A stretch of DNA of 64,000 nucleotides from Permianibacter aggregans (GCF_009756665.1 NZ_CP037953.1:1488001-1552000); one strand, 5' to 3'; numbered from the stretch's first letter, positions 26,174-36,034 are shown. Program-made: numbers and translations. The notes: generated by a model not told the origin, from the sequence alone.

Positions 26174-28267
26174 TCAAACCCGGCTGTAGCGCGCCTTATC
26201 GGACATCCAACGCTGCGTCAACGCCTTTGCCTGAGTAGGGTAATGTTCGGTCAACTCGCGCGCCAGCTGTTGGGCGACCGGCACCCAGCGCTGATCGCGG
26301 GCGATATCGGCGATACGAAACGCGACCGCACCGGTCTGGCGGGTGCCAAGCAATTCACCAGGGCCGCGCAGCGCCATGTCTTTTTCTGCGATGACGAAAC
26401 CGTCATTGCTCTCGCGCATGATCGCCAACCGCTCGCGCGCCTGTTGCGACAACTGGCCGTGATAGAGCAGCACGCAGTAACTTTGCTCAGCGCCGCGCCC
26501 AACGCGGCCGCGCAACTGGTGCAATTGCGAAAGACCCAAGCGTTCGGCGTTTTCGATAATCATCAAGCTGGCGTTCGGCACATCGACACCGACCTCGATC
26601 ACCGTCGTTGCCACCAAAACATCCAGTTCGTGTTGCTTGAACGCATCCATGACCGCCTGCTTGTCGGCCGGCTTCATCCGGCCATGAACGATGCCAACCC
26701 GCAAGCCCTGCAATTGCTGCTGCAAGTATTCAGCCGTCGACTCCGCAGCATTGGCTTCCATCACTTCCGATTCTTCAATCAGCGTGCACACCCAATAGAC
26801 CTGTTTGCCCTGCGCGGCCGAATCGCGCACCCGCTCAATCACCTCATCGCGGCGGCTGTCGGGAATGACAACGGTGCTGATCGGCTTGCGTCCTGGCGGC
26901 AATTCATCGATGACCGAGATATCCAAATCGGCAAATGCCGTCATCGCCAGCGTGCGCGGGATTGGTGTTGCGGTCATCACCAATTGATGCGGCACCGTCT
27001 GTTGTTCGCGACCTTTTTCAAATAGTTGCAACCGTTGATGAACACCGAAACGGTGTTGCTCATCGATGATCACCAGCGCCAGGTTGTTGAACGCCACACC
27101 TTCCTGAAACAAGGCATGGGTGCCGACGACCAGTGCCGCCTCGCCTGCTGCAATCTGCGCCAGCACTTTTTCGCGCGCCTTGCCTTTGATCTTGCCGGCG
27201 AGAAAATTGACCTCAATGTTCAGCGGCGAAAACCAACGCTGAAAATTGCGGTAATGCTGCTCTGCCAATAATTCGGTCGGCGCCATCAACGCCACCTGAA
27301 AGCCGGCACCGATAGCGGTAATGGCCGTGAACGCGGCAACCAGCGTTTTGCCGGCACCAACATCGCCTTGCAGCAGCCGCATCATCGGTTGCGGGCGTTG
27401 CAAGTCTTGACGGATTTCCTGCAACACCCGTTGCTGGGCACCGGTCAAAGCAAAACTCAAGCTGTGCAACAGCACCTTGGTCAGCGTGATTTCACGGGCA
27501 ATTGGTTGCGCCAGCAAGCCGCGCAATTTTGCCCGTGCGGCGGCGAAACTCAGCTGTGTCGCGACCAATTCTTCCAATGCCAAACGAGCAATGGCCGGGT
27601 GTTCGCCGAGCAATAATTGCGCCGCGGAATCCTGGGCACGCGGTGCATGCACGATCTGCAGCGCCCGATTCAAATCCGGCAGCTGATAACGCTGCAGCAG
27701 ATTTTCTGGCAACAAATCGGGCAGCGGCGATGTCATCAAACGGCTCAACGCCAGTTGAATCAGCTTGCGCACACTCAGTTGCGACAAGCCTTCGGTAACC
27801 GGATACACTGGCGTCAATGCGTCGGCGACCGGCACTTCACTACCGGGATTCAGCCACTGCAATTCTGGATGCACCATTTCCAGGCCGTGCTTACCGAAAC
27901 GCGGTTCGCCATAGACACGCGCCCGACCGCCCTGCTGATAGCGCTGCTGCATCGCTTTATTGAAATGAAAAAGCCGTATCTGCATGCTACCGCTGTCATC
28001 ACTGACCGTGGCAACTAACGATCGGCGCCGACCAAACTGGATTTGCGCGTATTCCACTTCGCCAACAATTTGCGCCGTTTGTTTCGCCTGCAATTGTCGA
28101 ATCGGCGTGATGCGGGTGCGGTCCTCGTAACGACTCGGCAAATAGAACAGCAAATCGGCAACGGTTTGAATACCGAGTTTCGCCAGTTTCTCGGCAAGGC
28201 TAGGACCAACGCCTTTCAGCGTCGAAACGTTTTGCTGTTCCAGAGCCGTGTTCGCACTCAAGCTCAT
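26174..28267 (-). CDS. recG: ATP-dependent DNA helicase RecG
   Basis: Helicase that regresses stalled replication forks and processes Holliday junctions. 697 residues, as in E. coli (693). Domains in order: N-terminal wedge/OB domain (STLKGVGPSLAEKLAKLGIQ, YEDRT), Walker A GDVGAGKTLVA, DEQH box, motif III MTATPIPRTL, the helicase C domain (VGIVHGRMKPADKQAVMDAF) and the QLRGRVGRG motif. The upstream rhodanese/methyltransferase gene overlaps its start by four bases, so it is the downstream gene of a pair. Confidence 0.96.
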   Translation of the reverse strand: MSLSANTALEQQNVSTLKGVGPSLAEKLAKLGIQTVADLLFYLPSRYEDRTRITPIRQLQAKQTAQIVGEVEYAQIQFGRRRSLVATVSDDSGSMQIRLFHFNKAMQQRYQQGGRARVYGEPRFGKHGLEMVHPELQWLNPGSEVPVADALTPVYPVTEGLSQLSVRKLIQLALSRLMTSPLPDLLPENLLQRYQLPDLNRALQIVHAPRAQDSAAQLLLGEHPAIARLALEELVATQLSFAAARAKLRGLLAQPIAREITLTKVLLHSLSFALTGAQQRVLQEIRQDLQRPQPMMRLLQGDVGAGKTLVAAFTAITAIGAGFQVALMAPTELLAEQHYRNFQRWFSPLNIEVNFLAGKIKGKAREKVLAQIAAGEAALVVGTHALFQEGVAFNNLALVIIDEQHRFGVHQRLQLFEKGREQQTVPHQLVMTATPIPRTLAMTAFADLDISVIDELPPGRKPISTVVIPDSRRDEVIERVRDSAAQGKQVYWVCTLIEESEVMEANAAESTAEYLQQQLQGLRVGIVHGRMKPADKQAVMDAFKQHELDVLVATTVIEVGVDVPNASLMIIENAERLGLSQLHQLRGRVGRGAEQSYCVLLYHGQLSQQARERLAIMRESNDGFVIAEKDMALRGPGELLGTRQTGAVAFRIADIARDQRWVPVAQQLARELTEHYPTQAKALTQRWMSDKARYSRV

Positions 28268-29136
28268 GACGACACCCGCTTTTGCGCAACAAAGCGCTGC
28301 ACAGGTCGACCGTCGCCGAGGCTTTCGATGCGATCGAAGATGATGTCGAGCTCGGCGAACACCTGCGCCAACTCACCCGGTTGCAACAAGTATTTCGGAT
28401 TGCGCGGGCTGCCAAATTTTTCGGCGCCGACAGCAAAGGTTTCGTAGAGTAAAAATCCGCCCGGCATCAGTGCATCGGCAAGTCTTGGTAGTAATGGCCG
28501 ATACAGAAAACGCGCGACATGCAGCAAACTGAATTGCGCGCTGGGCAACTGAAAGGATTCGTGTTCGATATCGGCCGCCTGCCAATCCACCTGCAACGGA
28601 TAATAGCTGGCCAGTGACACGCCACGTTGCAAAGCATCAGTGTGATAATCCATGGCGGTCACGGCAAAGCCATTCAGCGCCAGATAAACCGCGTCACGAC
28701 CACTGCCACACGCCAGATCGATCGCTCGCAACGGCAATTGCTGTTGCATCAGGGTTTGTTTGATCGCCTCGAGATGACAGGCCAGTACCGTGCTGGGTTG
28801 CCATAACCGCACCGAAGATTGACCTTGCGCCAACAAGCCCGCTTCAGCCAACAAGCTTTGCAATTCCACTGACCAGGCCACGGCGATTTGCACCGGATAC
28901 TGCCAATCGCGCAAGGCTTGCGCTGCTTGCTGCGGATGGTCGGCAATCACAATCAGCGTCGTATTCGGCGGCGGCAATTCCTGACGACGGGCAAACAGCT
29001 CCGATTCGGGAATGTTCAGGGCATCACGGCAATGGCCAGCGCGAAATACCTCCGCTGCGCGCAAGTCGAGCACCGGCACACCGGCCTGCAAACCGGAACG
29101 CAACCAGGCAAAAGCGAAAGAATCTTGCGACGACAC
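28264..29136 (-). CDS. Rhodanese-like domain fused to a SAM methyltransferase
   Basis: 290 residues. Residues 1-95 resemble a rhodanese domain (LQAGVPVLDLRAAEVFRAGHCRDALNIP), but the loop that should hold the catalytic Cys (after LIVIADHP) has none, so sulfur transfer is unlikely. Residues about 115-285 are a SAM methyltransferase with the glycine motif LPLRAIDLACGSGRDAVYLALNG and motif MDYHTDALQRG, close to TehB/UbiE types. The substrate is unknown. It is translationally coupled to recG by a four-base overlap. Confidence 0.8.
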   Translation of the reverse strand: MSSQDSFAFAWLRSGLQAGVPVLDLRAAEVFRAGHCRDALNIPESELFARRQELPPPNTTLIVIADHPQQAAQALRDWQYPVQIAVAWSVELQSLLAEAGLLAQGQSSVRLWQPSTVLACHLEAIKQTLMQQQLPLRAIDLACGSGRDAVYLALNGFAVTAMDYHTDALQRGVSLASYYPLQVDWQAADIEHESFQLPSAQFSLLHVARFLYRPLLPRLADALMPGGFLLYETFAVGAEKFGSPRNPKYLLQPGELAQVFAELDIIFDRIESLGDGRPVQRFVAQKRVSS

Positions 29137-29225
29137 CAGCGATGGACCTTGTTCCGTGGCAAAGCGGAAATCTTATCGTAAAACGCGCCGTGCTCGTCGA
29201 GTTTCAGACTGACTTACGCGAATAA

Positions 29226-29897
29226 TCAAGGTTCAAAGCTGCTCATTGCCGGTAAAAGGAAGCGCGTGCCGCGAAACTCCAGCACGGCGCCATCGGCAGT
29301 GATGGCCAGCAATTTCAAATCCGGCGTCAGCGTTTGTCCCGGCTCGATACTGCTGCCGTTGATCATGACAAAACTGGATTTGGCATCGGTCGAGTAGATA
29401 TGCGAGTTCATCGTCAGCGGCGGCATCTCGCTGCGCAGATCGCGCGGCAATTCGTACGCACGCGGCACCGGCCCGTCGATAACAAACTCAGGGGCTGATG
29501 CGTTTGCGGGTGCCGGTTTGTTGGCGGTAACGACCGGTGCCTTCTCGACGACACGATTTCCAGTGCGCACCGGCAGGCTGGGCTTTTCTCTGACCTTGAT
29601 CGGTTGCTCACTGTTTGGTGTCGTCGCTGCCGGCGTTGTCGATACCGATGCGCTTGGTGCGCTGCTCGCCGCCGTTACTGGCACCGGTGCCGCATCATTA
29701 ACGGTTTGGTTACGCCACAACATCAGCGCCAACAAAAGGCAAATGACCGCCAATAACGCAGCAATGACAATCAGCCACGGCGAACGTGATTCACTTTCTT
29801 CACCGGCTTCCCATTCCTGGATCGGCGTATGCAGATTCGGCACATTTTGTTGCCGCTCCTGTTCGGATTTGCGCAGGGCATCGAGCAAGTACGACAT
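29226..29897 (-). CDS. gspB: Type II secretion assembly protein GspB
   Basis: Inner-membrane protein of 223 residues that works with GspA (ExeA/ExeB) to place the secretin multimer in the outer membrane. It starts MSYLLDALRKSEQERQ (gaggtg ribosome binding site before the ATG), has one membrane helix (WLIVIAALLAVICLLLALMLW), a Pro/Ala/Thr-rich periplasmic linker, and a C-terminal T2SSB domain (PPLTMNSHIYSTDAKSSFVMING). It follows gspA by 38 bp. Confidence 0.93.
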   Translation of the reverse strand: MSYLLDALRKSEQERQQNVPNLHTPIQEWEAGEESESRSPWLIVIAALLAVICLLLALMLWRNQTVNDAAPVPVTAASSAPSASVSTTPAATTPNSEQPIKVREKPSLPVRTGNRVVEKAPVVTANKPAPANASAPEFVIDGPVPRAYELPRDLRSEMPPLTMNSHIYSTDAKSSFVMINGSSIEPGQTLTPDLKLLAITADGAVLEFRGTRFLLPAMSSFEP

Positions 29898-29935
29898 CAA
29901 AACACCTCAAAAAAGGATCGCGCGAGGGCAAGCAC

Positions 29936-31588
29936 TTAGCTTTCACCATCTTGTTGCAAACGTGGCATATGGGGATTCTGGGCGGTCCATAGTGCCAACA
30001 CCGTCTGGGTGCCGGCAATACCATCCGGTATCAAGCCTTTCGAGCGTTGGAAATCTTTGACCTGTTCGGCGACCTCACTATCGAACACCGATTTTGCGGC
30101 GCCAACCTGCTCACCGCGGTGGCTGGCCAGCGCCGACACCAACCACATGACGGCATCGCCGCTCATGCCTTGCATCAACGGCCGGTTGTACGAAGGCGGC
30201 GTTTGCCAGACCAGCTGATATTCGCCAGTCCAGTAATGGGTGACGACATCGAGCGGTGCTTCCACTTCCAGGTTGTCGACAAACAACACCGCTTTGTCTT
30301 TGCGCTTGGCCGCCATCGTCACCCAGAACAAACCGTTCTGATCGCTGTGCAGTCGCAGCGCCACCGGCACGTTGAATTGCAGCAATTGCAGCATGTCGGC
30401 AAAACCATTTTCGCAGCGCATCGCGTTGGCTTCGGCGAACGGGCACATCGGGCCGTCGCGATAAGCATCGAAATCCAGTTGCCACAGCGCCATCAGATTT
30501 TTATGCGCCATTTCACCGCGCCGATCCGGCTCAGTGCCGGCAAGGATCTGCTCGACTTCGATATTGCTCGGTGGCGGCGCTTCAGCAATTTCGCCGGTGA
30601 CAATGGGCAATGGCGCGGGTTCGATTTGTGTTGCTGCCGGTTTTATCGCCGCGCTGTCACGCGAGGCCGTTTCCGGCCAGATCACCACACCAACGGCCGC
30701 GACCGACGAGGCAATCAATACCGACGCCGCAATCGGCAACCAGCGTTTTTTCGCCGGCGCGGCAATGCGCAGATAATGAATTTCACCAAGCACTTCGCGC
30801 GCGGCGTTCTGCACCATTTTCTCATCGATTTGCTGACGGCCACGGGCAAAGCCGCCGAGTAGCGCGCGTTCACCAATGGTGTTGATCAAACGCGGAATAC
30901 CTTCGCTGAATTTATGCAACGCGCGAATGGCTTTGTTGGCAAACGGCGATTGCGCCAGACCGGCGACCTGCAAGCGATGATTCACATAGGCGCCGACTTC
31001 GGCAACATTCAAAGGCAGCAAATGAAAACGGGCGGTGATGCGCTGCGCCAGCTGACGCAATTCCGGCTCGGCGATGCGCGCCAGCAATTCTGGTTGGCCA
31101 ACCAGAATGATCTGCAGCAGTTTTTTCTCGTTGGTTTCCAGGTTGGTCAGCAGCCGCACCTGTTCCATTGCCTCAGAAGTCATTTGCTGGGCTTCGTCAA
31201 TCATCAGCACGGTGTTCAAACCGCGGCGATGATGCTCCAGCAAACGTTCAGCAATAACATCGGTCAGCGCTTTTAGGCTACTCTTGGCATCCGGCAGCGC
31301 GATACGCAGCTCATCACAGAGCGTTTGCAGCAGCTCAATGGCCGAAACGCGCGGGTTCAGCACATAAGCCAGGCGCACGTTTTCCGGCAGTTGCTCAAGC
31401 AGACAGCGGCAGATCGTGGTTTTGCCGGTACCGACTTCACCGGTCAGCAAAATGAAACCGCCGCCAGCGCCGACGCCATACATCAGATGCGCCAGGGCCT
31501 CGCGGTGACGCGCACTCAAGTACAGATAACGCGGATCCGGTGCGATCGAAAACGGGCTTTCCTTGAGGCCAAAATGTCCCTGGTACAT
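29936..31588 (-). CDS. gspA: Type II secretion ATPase GspA (ExeA-like) with peptidoglycan-binding domain
   Basis: 550 residues. The start chosen gives the family N-terminus MYQGHFGLKESPFSIAPDPR; the open frame begins 129 bp earlier. Residues about 35-260 are an AAA ATPase (Walker A GEVGTGKTTICR; Walker B TVLMIDEAQQ). A membrane helix is near residue 285 (IAASVLIASSVAAVGVVIW). The C-terminal periplasmic part carries a papain-like/C39-type segment and a peptidoglycan-binding helical domain (SDGIAGTQTVLALW-type). With GspB it opens the cell wall for secretin insertion. The core gsp genes are not in the window. It is divergent from cca. Confidence 0.93.
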   Translation of the reverse strand: MYQGHFGLKESPFSIAPDPRYLYLSARHREALAHLMYGVGAGGGFILLTGEVGTGKTTICRCLLEQLPENVRLAYVLNPRVSAIELLQTLCDELRIALPDAKSSLKALTDVIAERLLEHHRRGLNTVLMIDEAQQMTSEAMEQVRLLTNLETNEKKLLQIILVGQPELLARIAEPELRQLAQRITARFHLLPLNVAEVGAYVNHRLQVAGLAQSPFANKAIRALHKFSEGIPRLINTIGERALLGGFARGRQQIDEKMVQNAAREVLGEIHYLRIAAPAKKRWLPIAASVLIASSVAAVGVVIWPETASRDSAAIKPAATQIEPAPLPIVTGEIAEAPPPSNIEVEQILAGTEPDRRGEMAHKNLMALWQLDFDAYRDGPMCPFAEANAMRCENGFADMLQLLQFNVPVALRLHSDQNGLFWVTMAAKRKDKAVLFVDNLEVEAPLDVVTHYWTGEYQLVWQTPPSYNRPLMQGMSGDAVMWLVSALASHRGEQVGAAKSVFDSEVAEQVKDFQRSKGLIPDGIAGTQTVLALWTAQNPHMPRLQQDGES

Positions 31589-31752
31589 GCGTATTTCAGT
31601 AAAGGATAAAAACCAGCGGGGATAATACCCCCATTCGTGCAGCAATGATCGCTTGTGCGACCACCGCGGCCGAGGCCGGTCTGAATGGCGGATTCCGGCC
31701 CTGAATAGCGGCACCAAGCCGCCTGAACAAAGGCATTCACTACACTATAAGT

Positions 31753-33003
31753 ATGATGAAAACCTATCTCGTTGGCGGCGCCGTCCGCGATCAACTGCTT
31801 GGCCGCACGGTCAAGGAGCGCGATTACGTCGTTGTCGGCGCCAATCCGGAAACGATGAAAAACTTGGGCTTCCTGCCGGTCGGCAAGGATTTTCCGGTGT
31901 TTTTGCACCCGGAAACCAAGGCCGAATACGCGCTGGCGCGCACTGAGCGAAAATCCGGCAGTGGCTATCACGGCTTTAAATTCCAGGTCGATGCAGAGGT
32001 GACGCTGGAGCAGGATTTGCAGCGTCGCGACCTGACCATCAATGCCATGGCCGAAGAAGCAGACGGCACCATTATTGATCCCTACGGCGGCCGCGCGGAT
32101 CTGGAAAACCGGATATTGCGCCATGTCTCGACGGCCTTTGTCGAAGACCCGCTGCGGGTGTTGCGGGTCGCGCGTTTTGCCGCCCGTTATCATGACTTGG
32201 GCTTTACCATCGCGCCGGAAACGCTGGCGCTGATGCAGCAAATCAGCGCTTCCGGCGAGTTGCAAGCGCTGACCCCGGAACGGGTCTGGCTGGAACTCAG
32301 CAAGGTGCTGGCCGAAGATCGGCCGGATGTATTCATTGAGGTGTTGCGCGAGGTCGGCGCGCTGAAAATCCTGCTGCCGGAAATCGATGTGCTGTACGGC
32401 GTGCCGAACCCTGCGCAGTGGCATCCAGAGGTTGATACTGGCGTACACACGATGATGGTCTTGCGTATTGCCTGCGATCTCACCGACAATACGCGGGTTC
32501 GCTTCGCCGCATTGGTGCACGATCTGGGCAAAGGCGTCACGCCATCAAAATTCTGGCCCAGTCACCGCGGACACGAAGAGGCAGGTGTACCGATCATCGA
32601 AACCCTCTGTGATCGGTTGCGAATTCCCAACGATTTTCGCGACCTGGCCGTATTAACGTCGCGCTTTCATCTACACTTTCATCGGGCCTTCATCTTGCGG
32701 CCCGGTACCGTACTCAAGGTGCTGATGCAGACCGACGCATTGCGGCGTCCGGAACGTTTCCAGGAATTGACCATCGCTTGCGAGAGCGATTACCGCGGCC
32801 GAGAAGGCTGGCATGAACGCGCTTACCCACAGCGTTCCTATTGGCAAGAAGCATTGAAAACGATTCGAGCAGTCCCTGTACAACCGCTAATCGAACAGGG
32901 CTATACCGGCCAACACTTGGCAGAAAAATTATCTGAGTTACGCGCACAAGCCATTGCGGAATTACGTGCGCGTTTAGCACACGACAGCACGGAGCTGGCA
33001 TGA
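31753..33003 (+). CDS. cca: Multifunctional CCA-adding protein (tRNA nucleotidyltransferase)
   Basis: Adds or repairs the CCA 3' end of tRNAs. The 416-residue length matches E. coli Cca (412). It starts MKTYLVGGAVRDQLLGRTVKERDYV (the ATG at 31756 may be the true start). The catalytic aspartates are in RRDLTINAMA, the nucleotide-recognition motif EDPLRVLRVARFAAR is intact, and the C-terminal HD domain (HTMMVLR, LVHDLGKG) has phosphodiesterase/phosphatase activity in the E. coli type. It overlaps the next gene by four bases (ATGA). Confidence 0.95.
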   Translation: MMKTYLVGGAVRDQLLGRTVKERDYVVVGANPETMKNLGFLPVGKDFPVFLHPETKAEYALARTERKSGSGYHGFKFQVDAEVTLEQDLQRRDLTINAMAEEADGTIIDPYGGRADLENRILRHVSTAFVEDPLRVLRVARFAARYHDLGFTIAPETLALMQQISASGELQALTPERVWLELSKVLAEDRPDVFIEVLREVGALKILLPEIDVLYGVPNPAQWHPEVDTGVHTMMVLRIACDLTDNTRVRFAALVHDLGKGVTPSKFWPSHRGHEEAGVPIIETLCDRLRIPNDFRDLAVLTSRFHLHFHRAFILRPGTVLKVLMQTDALRRPERFQELTIACESDYRGREGWHERAYPQRSYWQEALKTIRAVPVQPLIEQGYTGQHLAEKLSELRAQAIAELRARLAHDSTELA

Positions 33004-34457
33004 AACCACGCAAACCCCCCCCCCCCGGTCAGCGCCGGGATAGGCAGCAAGATCCCAACCGTTCACAACGCAGTCAACAACGTTCCAAATCCCCTCGCTA
33101 CGACAGCGAATCCCTTTCCCGCTCCCGCGGCTTGTCGATTCACACGATGGATCAATCGGTCATTCAATCTTTTGAAAACAGCGAAGCGCTGACCGGCCGT
33201 CGCCCAAGCAATAAACGCGGCGAACGTCCTGGACATCAGGGTCATCGTCGCGGTCCCGGCGTGCACAATCCGGATCCTTACGACGATATTCGCGCCCAGC
33301 AACGCGCCGAAGGTTTGCAGCGTCGCCGTCAACAGGAAGACGAGTTCGAAGACAACGTCGGCAACCGTGCGCCAGGTAACGAACGCCATGAGCACCGCGG
33401 TCGCGGCCCACGCCCGGATCGCAGCATTAAAGTCTGGCGTCCGGAAGGCGAACAGCAAGCCAATGAAGCCTCACCGGCACGCGAACAAGAAAGCGGCGAA
33501 CGGCCACAACGTGGTGGTCGTCATGGTCGTCATCAACAACGTGATCGCGGTGACCGCGGTCCACGCGTGCCAGGCAGCGGTTTGCATCGCTCGCGCCGTC
33601 GTTTGCAGCGTCAGGAAGAAGAAGCAGTTCAGAGCGTCGAAGGCGCCGAAGTCGCAGGCGAAAAGCCTTCCAATGCCCAGCGCCGCGACGAAACGAGAAT
33701 TCACGGCGTCAATGCCTGCCGGGCATTTTTCGACAAGCGCAAGGACGATTTGATCCGTGTGTATTTAACGCAGGAACGCTCCTACGAATTCACCGATGTG
33801 ATGAAACATTGCGTCGATAATCGTCTGGCTTATCACATCATTCCGGCCAATGAATTATCACGCGCTGCTGAAAGCGAACACCATGAAGGCGTTTGCTTTC
33901 TGATTCGCAAACGGGTGACGCTGCAACTGGAAGAATGGCTGGCGACGCTGCCAAAAAAAGGCAGCGTACGCACGCTGGCGATGGACCAGGTCGGCAATTC
34001 ACACAATATTGGTGCCGTGATGCGCACCGCCGCCCATTTCGGTGTAGATGCGGTGCTGATCAGTGCCGGCACGCCGATTCACAATGGCTCGGCAGCGCGC
34101 ACCGCCGAAGGCGGTTTTGAATCGCTGACGCTGGTTGAATACCGCGACCATATTGCCGCCATGCAAGCGCTGCGTGACCATGGTTTCGAGATCATCGCGA
34201 CCGCCGGCAATGGCGACAGCGAACTCTATGAACAGAAACTGCCAAAGCGCGCGGTGATTTTCTTCGGTGAAGAAAAAGAAGGTCTGGCGCAAACGCTGCT
34301 CGACGGCGCCGATATGCGCTTGCGCATTCCCGGCAGTGGCCAGGTACAAAGCCTGAACGTCAGTTGCGCCGCGGCCGTTGTGCTCGGCGAATGGTTCCGC
34401 ACCACGCGCAAGAAAACGGTCACGGCAGAGGTTGCCGAACCGGTAGTCGAAGCTTAA
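33000..34457 (+). CDS. TrmH/SpoU family RNA 2'-O-methyltransferase with long basic N-terminal extension
   Basis: 485 residues. Residues 1-210 are a disordered Arg/Gln/Gly/Pro-rich tail. Residues about 220-310 are a SpoU substrate-binding domain (RIHGVNACRAFFDKRKDDLIRVYL, HHEGVCFLI) and the C-terminal 165 residues the SPOUT knot: NSHNIGAVMRTAAHFG, FGEEKEGLAQ and IPGSGQVQSLNVSCAAAV. It resembles E. coli YfiF. The target rRNA or tRNA is unknown. It starts in the cca stop codon (ATGA). A 12-C tract lies at codons 6-9, making the frame length-sensitive. Confidence 0.88.
   Translation: MKPRKPPPPGQRRDRQQDPNRSQRSQQRSKSPRYDSESLSRSRGLSIHTMDQSVIQSFENSEALTGRRPSNKRGERPGHQGHRRGPGVHNPDPYDDIRAQQRAEGLQRRRQQEDEFEDNVGNRAPGNERHEHRGRGPRPDRSIKVWRPEGEQQANEASPAREQESGERPQRGGRHGRHQQRDRGDRGPRVPGSGLHRSRRRLQRQEEEAVQSVEGAEVAGEKPSNAQRRDETRIHGVNACRAFFDKRKDDLIRVYLTQERSYEFTDVMKHCVDNRLAYHIIPANELSRAAESEHHEGVCFLIRKRVTLQLEEWLATLPKKGSVRTLAMDQVGNSHNIGAVMRTAAHFGVDAVLISAGTPIHNGSAARTAEGGFESLTLVEYRDHIAAMQALRDHGFEIIATAGNGDSELYEQKLPKRAVIFFGEEKEGLAQTLLDGADMRLRIPGSGQVQSLNVSCAAAVVLGEWFRTTRKKTVTAEVAEPVVEA
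33015..33026 (+). repeat. Twelve-cytosine tract in the start region of the TrmH-like gene
   Basis: A perfect run of twelve C at codons 6-9. Gain of one C brings a TAG stop about 8 codons later in the shifted frame. Such tracts slip during replication in some bacteria and can switch genes on and off; sequencing error must also be considered. Confidence 0.9.
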
Positions 34458-34465
34458 ACCATCCA

Positions 34466-34499
34466 AGCGCCCGGCCCTTGCGGGCCGGGCGCTGTTTTT
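34466..34499 (+). terminator. Terminator after the TrmH-like gene
   Basis: A strong GC stem agcgcccggccc / gggccgggcgct with a 5-base loop and T-tract, 9 bp after the stop. It separates the cca operon from the m5C methyltransferase. Confidence 0.9.
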
Positions 34500-34521
34500 C
34501 CCCGCCTTTTCGAGTTCCGTT

Positions 34522-35856
34522 ATGAGCGCCGTCCGTTTTGCCCGCACCCGTTTTCGTCAGGCCAGTGAATTGCTGGCGCTGGTGTTGCCAGGTCAATACC
34601 CTGCCGATTCCGTTATCGAGCGCTATTTCAAAGCGCACCGGGAAATGGGCAGTCAGGATCGCGGCTTTGCGGCCGAAACGGTTTACGGTTGCTTGCGTCG
34701 CTTAGGCGAAATTCGCGCGACGATTCAGCCGTTGATTGACGATATGAACGAGGAACGGCAAGCGCCGTATATCACTGCCGCTTATCTGGTGATGGCGCAA
34801 GGCTGGCAAACCAAAAGTTTTGCTGACACCGAGTTCAATCGCGAAGCGGAAACGCTGGTCAAACAGATCCGCCAGTTCGATAAAACCCGCTTGAGTGAAG
34901 CTGAACGCTGCAATCTCAGCGATACCGTTTACCAAGCGCTGAGCACAACGTTTACCTCCGATGATATTCAACGATTGGCACAGGCCCTGAACCAGCCGGC
35001 CCCGGTCGATTTGCGCGTCAATACCGCCAAAACCGATCGCGAACGCTTGCAGCGTGAACTCGGTGCGCAAGGTTTCGATTGCGAACCGACGCGACTGTCT
35101 GTCTGGGGATTGCGTCGGGCTCAGCGCGGGCCGCTGTTCAATACTCCGGCATTCAAGCAAGGCCAATTCGAATTGCAGGACGAAGCCAGCCAACTGGTTT
35201 CCTGGCTGCTGGCACCGAAGCCGCGCGAAACGATTGTCGATTTCTGCGCCGGTGCCGGCGGAAAATCACTGCACCTTTCGCAGCTGATGCGCAATCGCGG
35301 CAAGGTTATCGCCTGCGACATCTCGGCGCGCCGCTTGGAGCAAATGAGCCCGCGCTTGCGCCGTGCCGGTTGCGATAACGTGCAGTTGCAGCCACTTGCT
35401 GACGAGCACGATCCGATCCTTGGCAACTGGCGCGAACAGGCCGATGCGGTGCTGGTCGATGCGCCCTGTTCCGGCACCGGCACCTATCGCCGCAATCCGG
35501 ATTTGAAATGGCGGTCGCTGGATTTGCCGGCTTTGAATGCACTGCAAGCCTCGATTCTGCAATCCGCCGGTCGTTTGCTGAAACCCGGTGGCCGCTTGGT
35601 GTACGCCACCTGTTCGGTGCTGAGCCAGGAAAACGAAGCCATTGTCGATCAATTCCTGGCGGACCATCCACAATTTGAACGCGTCGGCGTTGATCGCCAG
35701 TACGAAGACAGCGAGGCGATTCTCGCTTCCTTGCAGACGATTGATGCATCGGCAGCAGAAGCGCTGCGTACGCAAGGAACGCTGCGTCTTTACCCGCATT
35801 TGCATCAGACCGATGGCTTCTTTGCCCAACGCTTGCAGCGCAAGGCTTCAGCCTAA
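34522..35856 (+). CDS. RsmB/NOP family m5C RNA methyltransferase
   Basis: SAM-dependent cytosine-C5 RNA methyltransferase, 444 residues. The N-terminal 140 residues are a NusB-like helical RNA-binding region, then the Rossmann core with FCAGAGGKSLHLSQLM (SAM), and the two catalytic cysteines in DAPCSGTGT and VYATCSVLS. It is similar in plan to RsmB, but is not beside fmt as in E. coli, so the exact target (16S rRNA or other) is open. Single gene downstream of a terminator. Confidence 0.9.
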   Translation: MSAVRFARTRFRQASELLALVLPGQYPADSVIERYFKAHREMGSQDRGFAAETVYGCLRRLGEIRATIQPLIDDMNEERQAPYITAAYLVMAQGWQTKSFADTEFNREAETLVKQIRQFDKTRLSEAERCNLSDTVYQALSTTFTSDDIQRLAQALNQPAPVDLRVNTAKTDRERLQRELGAQGFDCEPTRLSVWGLRRAQRGPLFNTPAFKQGQFELQDEASQLVSWLLAPKPRETIVDFCAGAGGKSLHLSQLMRNRGKVIACDISARRLEQMSPRLRRAGCDNVQLQPLADEHDPILGNWREQADAVLVDAPCSGTGTYRRNPDLKWRSLDLPALNALQASILQSAGRLLKPGGRLVYATCSVLSQENEAIVDQFLADHPQFERVGVDRQYEDSEAILASLQTIDASAAEALRTQGTLRLYPHLHQTDGFFAQRLQRKASA

Positions 35857-36034
35857 CTTTTTCGTACAGGCTGTTTTTGCTTGCAGCGGCGCTTTTCCGG
35901 CGCCGCTTTCGCTGAGCGCGGCATCACCCACGCGCAATAAAAAATCGTTCGCCACAGAAAGATGACAAGCCGATCAACATCGGCTATATCTGGACGCCTG
36001 TTCATTGACGACCCGGGCGAATAGTGCTGTCGAT

